NCBI GenBank assembly: GCA_030374805.1
Contig: JARGSG010000081.1
Span: 1 to 64,000, forward strand
Direction: 5' to 3'
Length of the DNA stretch: 64,000 bases
Source: Gracilaria gracilis
Taxonomy: Eukaryota > Rhodophyta > Florideophyceae > Gracilariales > Gracilariaceae
Shown here: positions 1 to 10,072 of the stretch, one piece after another
Layout of the letters: each line of letters starts with the position of its first letter
Numbering within the stretch: position 1 is the first letter of the stretch
The notes under the pieces: generated by a model
What the model was told of the DNA's origin: nothing
Databases searched by the model: none
Seen by the model: the letters and a program-made list of their open reading frames with translations, nothing else
Position numbers and translations under genes: made by a program

Positions 1-28
1 CGAGCTCATCGTCGTCTTCCGATTCCAT

Positions 29-691
29 ATGGGGAAACGTAAAACGAAAAGTGCGAATGCTAATGCGAATGCGGAGGATGTAAGCGGGCACGCGTCAAAA
101 GGGCGAACGCGTGCAGAGGTGGTAGATCGGGGTCGCGAGGATGGCTTGGGTACTACTACGCATGCGCTTCGAAGCGGCGATGTGAAAAATGGCGAGGGCG
201 GTATTGGGCGTAGTTCGCGCGCTCCTCGAAGCGGATTACGTGGGAAAGGTAGAAAGAACACGGGGAGACGTGATCGAGGCCGACCTTTGGAGCGAACCGA
301 GCGAATCGAGCGAACCGAGAGAACCGAGCAAACGGATCGAACCGAGCGAACGGTAAGTGCTTTGGTACGTCAAGCTACTCCGCTTCCACATGAGATGGGA
401 AATGGAGGATGGGAAAGCAGGGGAGAGATGGAAGGAAGGCAGGGGGATGATGCGCGGGGCGGTAGGGATAGAGGTGGGCGGCGAAGGGGCGATGACTCCA
501 CGCAAGTTGGAGAAGAAGGCGAGTGTGGAGATGTCATAGAGAAGGGGAGGGAGTGTCGCAGTGGGGGGGAGGGAAGGGCGATAGCAAGAAGTACTAGTGG
601 GATAGTTAGCCCTGTTATTCGGGGGAAGGAGGGAGAGAGAGAGTGGCTGGGGTTGGCGTTCGGGAGGGGAGGGGTCGCGAAAGAGAAGTAG
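29..691 (+). CDS. Unrecognised basic low-complexity ORF, partial context
   Basis: This ORF starts with an ATG at 29 and encodes 220 residues rich in Arg, Gly, Glu and Thr, including repeated RTE-like triplets around residues 85-105 (codons of the type gaaccgagcga). I recognise no domain. It overlaps the next ORF on the same strand (from about 643) in another frame, so the two may be parts of one gene joined by a small intron or broken by an indel. It lies opposite and convergent to a transposase gene, so it may be the accessory gene of that element, but this is only positional inference. The window starts 28 bases upstream, so promoter context is missing. Confidence 0.3.
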   Translation: MGKRKTKSANANANAEDVSGHASKGRTRAEVVDRGREDGLGTTTHALRSGDVKNGEGGIGRSSRAPRSGLRGKGRKNTGRRDRGRPLERTERIERTERTEQTDRTERTVSALVRQATPLPHEMGNGGWESRGEMEGRQGDDARGGRDRGGRRRGDDSTQVGEEGECGDVIEKGRECRSGGEGRAIARSTSGIVSPVIRGKEGEREWLGLAFGRGGVAKEK

Positions 692-723
692 GAGGAAGCG
701 TTCAGGAGGCGAGGAACGAGGGC

Positions 724-2145
724 ATGGAGGTTGTGGTTGATGTTAGGATGAATGGAATGGTGGGCAGAGAAAGAGGTGGTAGACCGCGACATACTGCGAT
801 GCGGGAGGAAGAGGAAGTGGGGGGTATGAGGCATATGAGGGAGCATGGAAACGCAGAGGACAGTGGGAGGCGAATTGGGCGTGTGGGCGATGGAATGGGG
901 AGCCACGCCAATGTGGAGAGGAAGGAATGGCTCCGAGACAATTTGCCCGGGAGAGTTGTAGGACGTAGCAGTGGTGGATCAGTGATTGAAAATGTGAGAG
1001 ACAATATACCAGTGGATGGGAGGGTATTCGAAGGAGAAGATGTCGTTGTCAGAAACAGGCATAGAACTGGTGGGAACTTGGTGGAAACCGCGGTACGAAC
1101 GCCTGAAGGAATACGTGTGAGGCATAATGCTGTTCGGATTGAGGACGATGTGCATGAAGCAGGAGTCGACGATTCTGGGGATCGTGGAGAGAGGAACGGA
1201 GCAAGGAAAATGGGAACTACAGGAATAGCAGAAGGAGATGAAGAGAACTTACGCGTGTTGCCAAGGTCTGCACTGGTTGAGAGGGTGAATTCGTTGAAAG
1301 GGAAGCTGGGAAATATGAAGGAGGATCACTATACCATGATGGTGAGTTTGAAGCTCACGCAGAAAGAATTGGAACGGGTGAGGGAGGAGCTGAAGCAGCA
1401 AAACGTGTTGATTGAAAGTTTAAGGGAGGCTGTGAAGGGTAGGAAGCGAAGGGGGTGTGGGAAGGAAGTGAACGGGCGTCGAAAACATGATATAGAGGTG
1501 CCAGAATGTTTTTACGGATTTGCAAGGGCTGTATATGATAAGATTCTCCACTATGCGAAGTTGGAGGCGTCAGAACTCTGTTTTGACACGGAAAACGTTG
1601 GTAGGAGCTGGAAGAACAGGAGTGAGACGGTGGGAGAAAGTAGGGGAGGCAGCATATTTGTGGTTGGGGAGAAAAAGATGGTACCTCGGTGCCCGTATCA
1701 AGTGGCATATGAGATGAGGGCGTATACGCCATCAACGGAGGGAGGAAGTGATGTGCTGTTGAAGTATGTGGTGGACACGGAAATAATGGGAGATACTTGG
1801 GAGACGATACGAGAAGCGGGAAGGAAACAGGAGTGTGTGGATAATGTGAGTGTGGACAAGTGTCTGAGGCAGCGGATGAAGCAGAAATTAAGCGATGTGA
1901 TTGGGGTGCGGAAGCGGGCGGCTCGCGACAAGTTATTCTCCATCCTTGGATATGATTTGAATGCGAAACGTGCGAAACCTACTGAGGGGACTGAGCTATG
2001 GGAAGAGCTAAAGCACCAGATGGGGGAGGCGCGCGAGAAGCTGATGGGAAGGGAGGAGAGCGGGGGGAATGAGTTGTGTGCGTGGAGAACGAGCCGGTTC
2101 GAAGACCTTGCGTATTCCGGGTCTCGTGCGGTTGGGCAACCATGA
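724..2145 (+). CDS. Unrecognised protein with central coiled coil, possibly transposon accessory protein
   Basis: An open frame runs from 643 to 2145; the first ATG is at 724. The N-terminal third is Arg/Gly/Glu-rich. A heptad-rich coiled coil follows (nucleotides about 1270-1440, with KELERVREELKQQ), then a basic patch and a more ordered segment (VPECFYGFARAVYDKIL) that looks like a folded domain I cannot name. The frame stops at 2143-2145, while protein-like sequence continues in another frame at about 2154-2270 and then at 2253-2732. So the gene is either spliced with very short introns or frameshifted. It converges on the CACTA/Plavaka-like transposase at 2862-6122. Two-gene CACTA elements carry a DNA-binding accessory protein next to the transposase, and that role is a guess here. 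Confidence 0.35.
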   Translation: MEVVVDVRMNGMVGRERGGRPRHTAMREEEEVGGMRHMREHGNAEDSGRRIGRVGDGMGSHANVERKEWLRDNLPGRVVGRSSGGSVIENVRDNIPVDGRVFEGEDVVVRNRHRTGGNLVETAVRTPEGIRVRHNAVRIEDDVHEAGVDDSGDRGERNGARKMGTTGIAEGDEENLRVLPRSALVERVNSLKGKLGNMKEDHYTMMVSLKLTQKELERVREELKQQNVLIESLREAVKGRKRRGCGKEVNGRRKHDIEVPECFYGFARAVYDKILHYAKLEASELCFDTENVGRSWKNRSETVGESRGGSIFVVGEKKMVPRCPYQVAYEMRAYTPSTEGGSDVLLKYVVDTEIMGDTWETIREAGRKQECVDNVSVDKCLRQRMKQKLSDVIGVRKRAARDKLFSILGYDLNAKRAKPTEGTELWEELKHQMGEAREKLMGREESGGNELCAWRTSRFEDLAYSGSRAVGQP

Positions 2146-2153
2146 GAGGTTGA

Positions 2154-2732
2154 TGATGAAGATATGTACTTCAAGAATGCGATGGCGGTGGCAGTGTTGG
2201 AGGAGTATATGGGATACGCAGTGGAGAGGCAAGTAACGGTGAACGGCAGTACGTGGATGGGACAGTGATGCACCTTGCGAGACTTGACGCCTGGATTGCC
2301 TGTGTGGTGAAAACTATGAACGAGGTTGTGGAACGTGGAGGGCAAAGACAGCTTTTGTTCTCTACTTTGTATGGGAATTATCTACCTGGGGTTGTTGAAA
2401 GAATACTGGGGGTAGCCTGGCAATCGCTACAGGAGGAGCATGCCGAGGAGTTTGAGAACGATGGGTTTGTGGATGGAGATCCGAGGTGTGTGTCGGAAAA
2501 CTCTGAGAGAACTGCGACAGTTGGGCTGTGGGTACCATCGAGGGAGAAGATATACCTAGCAGTGAGGGAGGACTATTTTATGGCAAAACTAACACGGAGA
2601 CTAGGTGCAGTTCTTGATTGTTACATAGCGGCTTGTCGACCGGAGGACGCGAGTTTCGGGCGGTTGGTGGCACACCGGGCGGAACGCAGGGAAGGGACAG
2701 GGGTTGATGGTAGGGAAGAGGCGGGCTACTAA
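2154..2732 (+). CDS. C-terminal continuation of the upstream unrecognised gene (frameshifted or spliced)
   Basis: The frame at 2154-2270 reads MYFKNAMAVAVLEEYMGYAV-like sequence and stops. The next frame, open to 2732, reads HLARLDAWIACVVKTMNEVV and then a mixed hydrophobic/charged segment. Both look like real protein rather than antisense shadow, because their hydrophobic spacing is helical and they follow the same strand and direction as the 724-2145 ORF. I recognise no family. No ATG decides a separate start, which supports their being downstream parts of one broken or spliced gene. Confidence 0.25.
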
Positions 2733-2861
2733 GGGTAGGGTGAGGTGCAGTGGGGGGGGGAAGGGGTGGAGGTATGTGTGGGATGGGGAAGAGATGCTTC
2801 TTCTTTCTCATGTCATGCGTATCTTCACTCCTTCCAATTGAAACGAAGCGGGTTTAAATTT

Positions 2862-5800
2862 TTATGAAGCTGAAGCTAACAGGGAATAGAGGCTACGTGT
2901 TGGATGGGAAATAAGGCATGGTGGTGGGGTCTCGATAGAACCGATTGAGATAGAATCGGTGAAAGCACCAGTGTAGACGAGAAGTGAAGGGAGGAGCGGG
3001 GTAGTTCTGGCGGAGAACATGAACGGAGCCGAGAATGGAGGAAGAGTGGATGAGTCCATACCAAGGGGAAACGTTATCGGAAGTGGAGTGGGTAGAGATG
3101 GGAACTGGGTGGATGGTGTGGTTATGTTCGTAGTCTGTTGCCCATCGGAGGCAAACGCAGTTGAGGGTGAGATCGACGTCGTCGCTGGGTGGGACGAGTT
3201 CCATGAACTGGGCGACGGCGAACTCCTTGGGAGAAGAAGTTGAAGAAGGAAGGGCGAAACGAAGAAGGGAGATGAGTTTGCAGACCCAGACGATGGATGT
3301 GGAGGGGGGGAGGTGGAGCCGGCGACGAGAACGTGGGAGAAGTTTGGGGACTTGGATGGACCGAAGGAGGGGGTGGCAAATATTCGTTGAATGATGGGGA
3401 CAGGAGGATCCTGGAGGGTGAGCTCGTTTCGTTCTGTGATGTAGTTGTCGAGTGTTGGGATGTAACCGCCCACGACGTAAGCGGAGTTGACTATGGTGAG
3501 TCGAGCCTGACGGAGGGCGGGGGAGTTGTCAGTGAGTTGTAGGACTTCGAGAGAGAGGGTGATGAAGGATGGGAGGGCGTCTTTTCCGAATTGTGCAAGA
3601 ATGGATAGGGTATCGGGGGGGAAGAGGTCTTGAAGAGATTTGTGAGGGAGGTGAGGATTGCAGCGAATGAATTTGTGGGCAGTGATTAGGTCAGCGAAGG
3701 AGATGTGTTTGCCATCACGGACGAAACCGGGTTCTCGGGATTGGAGGGGGGAAGCGAGGCCAGGGGAGGAGGAGGTTATGGAAGGGTGTGTGGAGACGGG
3801 ATTCCAGTCCTTGATGGCGTTGGAGCGGTGGATGGCACGAATGGTTTCTTGATGTGCGGTGGACCTGCGCTTTGAGGTTTTGGAGTAGTGGGACTGGAAG
3901 AGGGTGTAAGCGGGCTTGAATATGCCGGCATCATTGAAATGGAGGCCTCCGAAGCGGCGAATGTCATCGACAATGTGGTCGAGGAGGTGGAACTTGAGGG
4001 TTCCGAGGCTGGAAGTGTGGTGGGGGCCGAGGACGAGTACGGCTGTGCGCTTGAAGGAGCGGATTTGGTTGTGGAGGTCGGTGAGGCGGGCGTCGGTCCA
4101 TTCGGTGAAGGTGTTGTATCGCATGGAGGCGAGGAGGAGGTCTGAGTACTTGGAGAAGACGGAAGGGATGGGAGCTGAATCGACTTCGTCACAGCATCGG
4201 TCGAAGAAGGCGCCGATGAAGAGGAAGACCATGTCGAGTGCGCGGTAGTCTTTTGCTTCGAGCATACCACGCAAGCCGTCGGTAGTGAAGAAACCGTTGA
4301 AAGTTTGACCGTTGTCGGAAGTGGAGAAGTCGATGTGGAGTCCGTTTGTGGGGGAGTGCTTTTCGATGGCGGAGGGGATGGTGTTTGAATGTTTGAGGAT
4401 GGAGGTGCGCACGGAGTTGAAGGGGCGACGGAACTTGGAGGAACAGGGGGTGGTGGAGAGTGCTTCTGAGCGGAGTCTCTCGATGGCGGCGAGCTTGATG
4501 AGCTTGGAGACGCCGAGGTGGAAGTTGTGGAGTGGTTCGAAGGTAAAGATGTTGTAAGGGGAGAGGAGTGGGGTGATGTTGAGAAGAGAGTATGATTCGA
4601 AGAGGGAGGAGTACTTTGCGAGGGAGAGGGAGTGGAGGGCTTCAAGGGCTTTTTCCTTTGTGGTGCGGGAGATTCTGGGCTTACGAGCAAGGAGAGCGTC
4701 TTGTGATTGTTGGAGGAGAGTGGAGTGTGATTTGCGCGCGGCGAGGGTCTGGTGCTGAGTTTGGGGGGAAGGGGATTGAATGTGTAGGGGGAGGTCTGTG
4801 CGGGAGACGGTGCATCTATGGCAAGGGTGTTGGGGGCGGGTTCCGTGGGAGATGGCGAGGATGTCTTTTGCTTCGGGGATGTCGGCGCAGTAGCTGGCGA
4901 TGATTGGGCGATATTGGCGGAGAACGCCATGGGCGTCACGGAAGGGGAAGCCGTTGAGACCGGAGGAGAGGAGGGGGCCGAGGAGGTTGGAGATGGCGAG
5001 CTGAATGAGTTCCATTTTGTTGTGGCGGGGGATGTGAGAGGAGGTTTGAGGTATGGAGTCGTGGTCTTGGGAGGGGTTGGTTGGGAGGAAGGAGGTTGGC
5101 AAGTATCCGAGAAGGGTGAGGTGTTCGGTGATGCACTTGCGACGGAAGGCATCGGAGAAGTTGAGAAGGGTGATTTGAAGGGGGTAGGAGGTGATGGAAG
5201 AGGATTTGAGGGAGGTGGAGGACTTGTCCGAGTAGATTTGGACCAAGCCGATGAAGGAGTCGATACCGGTGGAGCCGGGGGTGTGCCAGATGCAGGAGTC
5301 GTTGGAGGAGTGCATGATTGCGGCTTTCAGGGCGGAGACTGCTTCTTTTCCGAGGGTGGAGGCCATGGAGTGGGCGAAGGCGGGAGAGCCGGAAGGGGTT
5401 GTGTGGGAGACGGGAGGGGTTGTGTGGGAGACGGGGTGGAAGAAGGTGTTGTGGAAGTGTGCGAGGGCGAGTTGTTGTTCGAGGACCTGGATGGAGTCCT
5501 TTCGGAAGATGGTGGTGGAGAAGAGCTGTTGTGGGTCGGAGAGGGTGGTGGGAGCGAAGCCGATGTTGCTGACTCGGTGTTGGAAGAGGTTTGTTTGAAG
5601 TTTGAGACTCTGGATGGCGGAGGAGACGGCGTTGCGGAAGGCGGATTTGGAGAAGGCGGGGTCGTGGAGGACGGAGATGAGTTTGTCAGCCTTTCGGAGG
5701 CCGAGGGAGGAGGCGATGGAAGAGATGTAGATGACCATGCGTTCGAGGTGGGGGTTGTTGAGGAGGGGGAAGGAAAGGGGAGGAGGGGGAGGAGGGGAGG

Positions 5801-6122
5801 GGGAGATGGAGCAGACGGGGGTGGTGGCGATGTGGTAGGCGCCCTGGGTGTGGAGGGAGAGCGAGAGTTGCTGGTGGTGGTAGGAGTCGTCATCTGCGAT
5901 GGGGACGTTGTCGGAAGGGCGGTTTGTGGGAGGGGGAGGTGTATGGAGGTGGGAGGTAGACTTGTGACGCTTCATGCGTGGGGGGAAGTGGGGAAGGCCT
6001 CCGCCTGGGGAGAGAAAACGCTTGTTTGGGTTGAGGCGATTGGGGCATCTCCTCTGATGCCTTTGGATGGCGGGGATGGTGCGGGCGAAGAAGGAGCCGC
6101 CTTCAAAGCAGCAGTTGGGCAT
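2862..6122 (-). CDS. CACTA/EnSpm-superfamily (Plavaka/Tnp2-like) transposase
   Basis: The frame is open from 6224, but the first ATG is at 6122, giving about 1086 residues. The N-terminus has a C2HC-type zinc finger (CCFEGG ... HQRRC), typical of DNA-binding transposase heads. Further on, VLRQYRPIIASYCADIPEAK followed by CHRC matches the Tnp2/Plavaka signature of a hydrophobic Y-x-A-D-x-P-E segment before a CxxC pair. FEPLHNFHLGVSKLIK matches the D-x-M-H-x-x-x-L-G-V-x-K motif, and TLKFHLLDHIVDDIRRFGG matches the conserved PKxHxxxHYVxxIRxFG block. The glutamate normally found after that block is not evident, so the enzyme may be inactive. No frameshift is seen. Neighbouring plus-strand ORFs converge on its 3' end. 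No clear terminal CACTA repeats could be paired within the window. Confidence 0.7.
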   Translation of the reverse strand: MPNCCFEGGSFFARTIPAIQRHQRRCPNRLNPNKRFLSPGGGLPHFPPRMKRHKSTSHLHTPPPPTNRPSDNVPIADDDSYHHQQLSLSLHTQGAYHIATTPVCSISPSPPPPPPLSFPLLNNPHLERMVIYISSIASSLGLRKADKLISVLHDPAFSKSAFRNAVSSAIQSLKLQTNLFQHRVSNIGFAPTTLSDPQQLFSTTIFRKDSIQVLEQQLALAHFHNTFFHPVSHTTPPVSHTTPSGSPAFAHSMASTLGKEAVSALKAAIMHSSNDSCIWHTPGSTGIDSFIGLVQIYSDKSSTSLKSSSITSYPLQITLLNFSDAFRRKCITEHLTLLGYLPTSFLPTNPSQDHDSIPQTSSHIPRHNKMELIQLAISNLLGPLLSSGLNGFPFRDAHGVLRQYRPIIASYCADIPEAKDILAISHGTRPQHPCHRCTVSRTDLPLHIQSPSPQTQHQTLAARKSHSTLLQQSQDALLARKPRISRTTKEKALEALHSLSLAKYSSLFESYSLLNITPLLSPYNIFTFEPLHNFHLGVSKLIKLAAIERLRSEALSTTPCSSKFRRPFNSVRTSILKHSNTIPSAIEKHSPTNGLHIDFSTSDNGQTFNGFFTTDGLRGMLEAKDYRALDMVFLFIGAFFDRCCDEVDSAPIPSVFSKYSDLLLASMRYNTFTEWTDARLTDLHNQIRSFKRTAVLVLGPHHTSSLGTLKFHLLDHIVDDIRRFGGLHFNDAGIFKPAYTLFQSHYSKTSKRRSTAHQETIRAIHRSNAIKDWNPVSTHPSITSSSPGLASPLQSREPGFVRDGKHISFADLITAHKFIRCNPHLPHKSLQDLFPPDTLSILAQFGKDALPSFITLSLEVLQLTDNSPALRQARLTIVNSAYVVGGYIPTLDNYITERNELTLQDPPVPIIQRIFATPSFGPSKSPNFSHVLVAGSTSPPPHPSSGSANSSPFFVSPFLLQLLLPRSSPSPSSWNSSHPATTSISPSTAFASDGQQTTNITTPSTQFPSLPTPLPITFPLGMDSSTLPPFSAPFMFSARTTPLLPSLLVYTGAFTDSISIGSIETPPPCLISHPTRSLYSLLASAS

Positions 6123-6224
6123 AACGGGGAAGGTTGGGGGGGTGTTGGAGAGGATTGGGAGTACGTAGCGGGGAGCGTAATATGGCGCACGGACGGTGGG
6201 ACAGAGTGATGGGGATGATTGCAC

Positions 6225-6655
6225 GTGATTCGAAGGCGTTTCATATATTTAGTATACGAATGCCTGATGTGAAAGGTGTTGACTAGTGAACCGATCTCCA
6301 CAAACTGAAAAGGTATTCGATCTATTTGTATACTCCTATTCCTATTCGATAAACAGCTATTTAAGTTTCTATCTAAGTGTCTTTCTCGCTATTCGCCCCC
6401 GTATACATGAACGTAGGGGACACTAACACACTTACATTGTGCTGCGAAACTACCATAAACGAAAGAAGTATGCTAGTTTCCCTTCCATCCAAACTAGCAA
6501 AGATGGAAACAATTTGGAATAATTCTTTCGAAAAAAACTAGCACATGTGGAAAGGTGGAAATATTTTCGGAAATTAGCACTTCCAAATTTGGATAAATTC
6601 ACCGGTTTTTCGTTCGTTTTAATTCGGTCATTTTTGACCGCCAAACTAGCATTCC
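6225..6655. repeat. AT-rich spacer with repeated AAACTAGCA-type motifs and a hairpin
   Basis: No gene is visible. From about 6465 to 6655 the motif AAACTAGCA or its complement occurs five times with small variation (about 6471, 6491, 6538, 6572 and 6643). A short hairpin, CGGTCA-TTTT-TGACCG, lies near 6627-6642. The block stops exactly where gag-like coding sequence begins on the minus strand, so it looks like the subterminal region of a transposon end. A CACTAACACA string occurs at 6421, but no partner TAGTG terminus could be confirmed. Confidence 0.35.
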
Positions 6656-8252
6656 GATAACACCGACGATGCTATCAGAACGGAGGCCTTCCCCTCAGGT
6701 GAGAGGGATTCGTAGTTGGCAATGGCTTGTGCCCATTCACGCATGGTTGAAACGAACTGTGGGGAAGTATACCCTCGAGTATAGCAAAGGTGGCAGATCA
6801 ATCCAAAGATGGCACTGACGTTCCGAGTATTCGAGAATCACACCGCTGGGTGGAAAGCTTGCCAGCCAGGCCGTGAGGCCCGGGATCCACCGTTCTCATA
6901 TGACAGTCGAGGCTGTTGAACTCGGTTTGAATCTACATACAGCAGTGTATCGTCCGGAGCCGTCTGAAACGAGGCATCCGTGGCTGAGGGAAGCTCCGTT
7001 GTCGGGATTGAAAGAACGTCGCTACGGGCAAACAGCACGGGATCATACTCTTTGTTGATGAGTATATCAGCCAGCATTGACGCAGACGGGTTCCCTGTTC
7101 CAATATCAACGCTTTAGTGGACTTCAACCGGCTAGCCGGGACCCATGTGCGTAGCGCATTCCCTTCGGAGCATGCATACTGCATCAGTTCCAAGTACGTG
7201 ATCTTACGGTTCTCTTCACGGTGACGGGCCACTAGGGTCCGTATAGCCGGGTCTAGTGCATCAAAGAACATGGCACAACGCTTTTGACCGGAATAAACAT
7301 TGCCAGAGCGGTGAGAGGCTTTGTTCAGGCGCACCGAGTAATCGGTTTCCGTTTTGCCGGGGCGTTGTTTGGTATCTCTCAGAGCGAGGATTGCCGACTG
7401 GAAAGCGGTTACAGTAGCATAGGACCTCAGTAGGTACTGAACTGCTTCAGGCCAGCAGGTAAGCCCTCCTTCAGAGGCGCGCGATGAACCTCTTACAGAG
7501 TTGTAGTGATCTTCCGCGAGTCCGTGTAGAAAATAGGGCAGAGTGACAAATTCCTGTCTTTCATTTATCCCAAGGATGTCGGCCTCCGCTACAAAGCGTG
7601 ATAGAAAATCCAGCACCAGGATGGGATCATCACCTATAAACAGTTGATTACGGAGCGAAAGCTGCATCCGTTTGATACAGTCCTTGACCTTCCCCGTCCC
7701 TCGGGGAGTTGTATCCAATGAGGATTCCTCCAAACTGTAGTACTGGTATGACAACAGCTTCGTGTAAAGCAGATTGGTATGCTTCGACTCTTTTAATGAA
7801 GAGTGCTTTGTTGCCTTCGAGCGGGCGCGTGTCACACCTTGGGTGGCTGATGACCGCTTTGAGCGTGACGAACGACCACGACGGGCTTCCTCTACAGACG
7901 AGTTGGACGAGCTAGACCCAATTGACCGGCGTGAAGAAAAAGAAGATGCTGAAGAATCAGAGTCATAGTTCTTCCGCTCTTTGCGTGTTTTGGATCCACT
8001 GACCTTCATGTCACGGTGTGAAACAGCAACCGGCTCAGCCGTGCGATTGGCTCCAAGCAGGACAGTTTGTTCCACCGTTTCCAAACGGGTGCGGAGGCGG
8101 ATAAACTTCTCAGCCACGTCCTCCACGAAATTAGTGGGTCCTCCAAAAGCTACCGAGAGGGAGTTGACATTACCACGCAACCCGCGTAGATCTTCAGAAA
8201 AGTCCTGCAAAGCAGTATCATCCTCCTTCTTTCGAAGAAACGAAAACTCCTT
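6656..8252 (-). pseudogene. Diverged gypsy-type Gag pseudogene (copy A)
   Basis: The minus strand encodes a Gag-like protein from about 8252 down to 6656. It has a coiled-coil start, a Ser/Arg-rich linker, the core ILVLDFLSRFVAEAD, then LPYFLHGLAEDHYNSVRGSS and SEGGLTCWPEAVQYLLRSYA. These align closely with the Gag of copy B at 10.7-11.9 kb. The N-terminus is cut off at 8252, where satellite monomers begin. The reading frame shifts near 7090. At about 6710-6815 the nucleocapsid finger persists as CHLCYTRGYTSPQF, where the expected His and last Cys of CCHC are Tyr and Phe. It is clearly non-functional. No protease or reverse transcriptase follows, because the sequence ends at the repeat block before 6656. 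Confidence 0.7.
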
Positions 8253-8526
8253 AGCGTTCCCGTTTTCAAATTTCGCTCATTTTTCCGTCGATACGTGTGC
8301 ACGGTGTACTCGCACAGTGACTGTAATTTGGCGCTCCAAGGTCGTCATTTTCACCCTTTTTCGAATGTTTATATTTGAATGCGCATTTTAGTGATCACGT
8401 TGTCAGATTTCGCTGATTTTCCCGTCGATTCGTGTGCACAGTGTACTCGCACAGTGACTGTAATTTGCCGCTCCAAGGTCGTCATCTTCACCCTTTTTCG
8501 AATGTTTACATTTGAATGCGCATTTT
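8253..8526 (+). repeat. Two 137-bp satellite monomers between retroelement fragments
   Basis: Two tandem 137-bp units (8253-8389 and 8390-8526) are related to the 19-unit array at 13124-15726 but more diverged (for example AGTGATCAC instead of GGTGTTCCC at the unit start). They directly join the gag fragment on the left (8252) and the reverse-transcriptase fragment on the right (8527). Confidence 0.85.
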
Positions 8527-8993
8527 GGTGCGCTTCCTAGCGAATCGATACATTCGTCCATCCTCGGGATGGGATACACGTCCTTGACGGTAGCCGCGTT
8601 GAGCTTGTGGTAATCGATACAAAATCGCCATGACCCATCGGGTTTTGGAGCGAGTATCACGGGCGAGGCCCACGGCGACTGGGTCAGTTCAATGACTCTG
8701 GCGCGGAGCATCTTCTCGACTTGAGTCTTTTCTTCTTCCCGAGCTGTCGGTCCTGCCCTGTAAGGGTGTTGCAAGATTGGCCGAGTGTTCGGCATCAACT
8801 CTATCCGATGTTCGGTGATCCCAATTTTCCCAAGGGAACCGTCCCACATGGGGGTGAACTCACGTAGCATATCCCGTAACTTTTCACGCTGAGACTCTGG
8901 GACATCGGTAAAGTCCAGAGGCTCGAGCTCCTGTACGGGGTCCTTCTTCTCAGATCCAGGTGATTCTGGCCTTCCTTCCGACAGTGTCGGCAT
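8527..8993 (-). pseudogene. Reverse transcriptase N-terminal fragment (copy B)
   Basis: The frame reads EHRIELMPNTRPILQHPYRA, SPWASPVILAPKPDGSWRF and CIDYHKLNAATVKDVYPIPR, the fingers region of a Ty3/gypsy reverse transcriptase. It ends at DSLGSA, where codons become satellite-derived (PKCAFKCKHSKKGED). The catalytic palm is absent, so no polymerase can be made. The open frame runs on into satellite to 8403 only because that repeat is open in this frame. Confidence 0.85.
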
Positions 8994-9005
8994 TGCTTCT
9001 TTCGA

Positions 9006-10070
9006 CTAGTTCGAAACTTTTTTACCCGACGAGTTCGGTGCAGCGTCTCCCGACGAATTCTTCGGTACGGTTGCGTCAGCGCTCTTCCCCCCTCCCTCCT
9101 CAGCTTCGAGGATTCCAAGAACCTCTGCGGTAGAGACCTGTGTGGGTACAATAGCCACCGGGTATGGTAACATGGAACCAATGACTTGGTTCTTTACCAA
9201 CCTCTGTTGGGAGGAGCTGAAATTAGCAACCAATACCCTGAAGGGCTTCTCTGGCTCAACAAGTACAATCCCATTCGCGAGGGCCAAGTTCTGCCTTTCG
9301 TAAGGAAGAGGCAATGGCTGAACGGTTTGCAAGCCGTGCTGCACGGACGTGACCGTGACCCATGTCTGGGATTCCGGGGGAATGCAAATAGACCGAGCCA
9401 CTCGGAGCTTCGTCGACGAACGGTGCGATTCCGCTGGCTGCTGGGCCACCAGCAATGGAACTTGCTTCTTGAAAGCCTTTCGTAAAGGTCGCCGAACAAT
9501 TGGCACTGTTGTGCCGTCCTCCAGCTCGACGGTTCTTTTCCGTGGTCGAATTGCTTCGACAAAATGGTCGCGGAAATCACATCCGAGTATGACCGGCGCG
9601 GCTAAACGCTTGCAAACTAGGAAGTCCAGGCGGATAACGCAACGGCCAAGCCTGACAATCAGGTCAATCACTCCCACGATTGAAACGAGCCTATTGTTTG
9701 CATCCGCTATCTCGGTCGGAGGGGCCGGCCGAATCTGAGACGATAACTGCGGCGGAATAAGCGATTGAACCAAAACGTTTGTACCAGCACCCGTGTCAAG
9801 AACGGATAACTGCCGAACCATGTAATGGTCGGATATCCCGAGGTCGGCAAAAACTTTGTAGTTTCGTTTCGCCATGACCAGGACTCTATCCGGAGCGCGG
9901 ACATTGCGTGACCGTACCCACGGGCGACGGAGAACACCGAGATGTTCCGAGTCCACGTCTGTCGTGGCCATCTTCCCCGTAAGGATCGTGACCCGGGAGC
10001 GAGGCTTTGCAAACTCCGGCGCAGTTGAGCTCGACTTCGTTTGCGCCGCTTCTTCAAAGGAGACTCCCAT
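9006..10070 (-). CDS. Retropepsin-like protease segment of gypsy pol (copy B)
   Basis: The ORF starts at an ATG at 10070. It has the retropepsin active-site triad in SVLDTGAGTNVLV, then VVGVIDL-type flaps and APVILGCDFRDHFVEAIRP, which matches the conserved ILG-x-D-F segment of retroviral-type proteases. A linker (LRVARSICIPPESQTWVTV) precedes RT. The frame is closed by TAG at 9006-9008; in copy C the same codon is TCG and the frame runs on into RT, so the stop is a nonsense mutation of this copy. Confidence 0.75.
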   Translation of the reverse strand: MGVSFEEAAQTKSSSTAPEFAKPRSRVTILTGKMATTDVDSEHLGVLRRPWVRSRNVRAPDRVLVMAKRNYKVFADLGISDHYMVRQLSVLDTGAGTNVLVQSLIPPQLSSQIRPAPPTEIADANNRLVSIVGVIDLIVRLGRCVIRLDFLVCKRLAAPVILGCDFRDHFVEAIRPRKRTVELEDGTTVPIVRRPLRKAFKKQVPLLVAQQPAESHRSSTKLRVARSICIPPESQTWVTVTSVQHGLQTVQPLPLPYERQNLALANGIVLVEPEKPFRVLVANFSSSQQRLVKNQVIGSMLPYPVAIVPTQVSTAEVLGILEAEEGGGKSADATVPKNSSGDAAPNSSGKKVSN

Positions 10071-10072
10071 GC

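Noticed and set aside
3776-6209. Long ORFs on both strands overlapping the Plavaka-like transposase
   Set aside because: Low-complexity compositional shadows of the transposase gene, with no domain-like sequence.
6284-6430. TAGTG at 6284 and CACTA at 6421 as termini of a CACTA element
   Set aside because: Five-base matches are expected by chance, and no matching partner terminus or target duplication was found.
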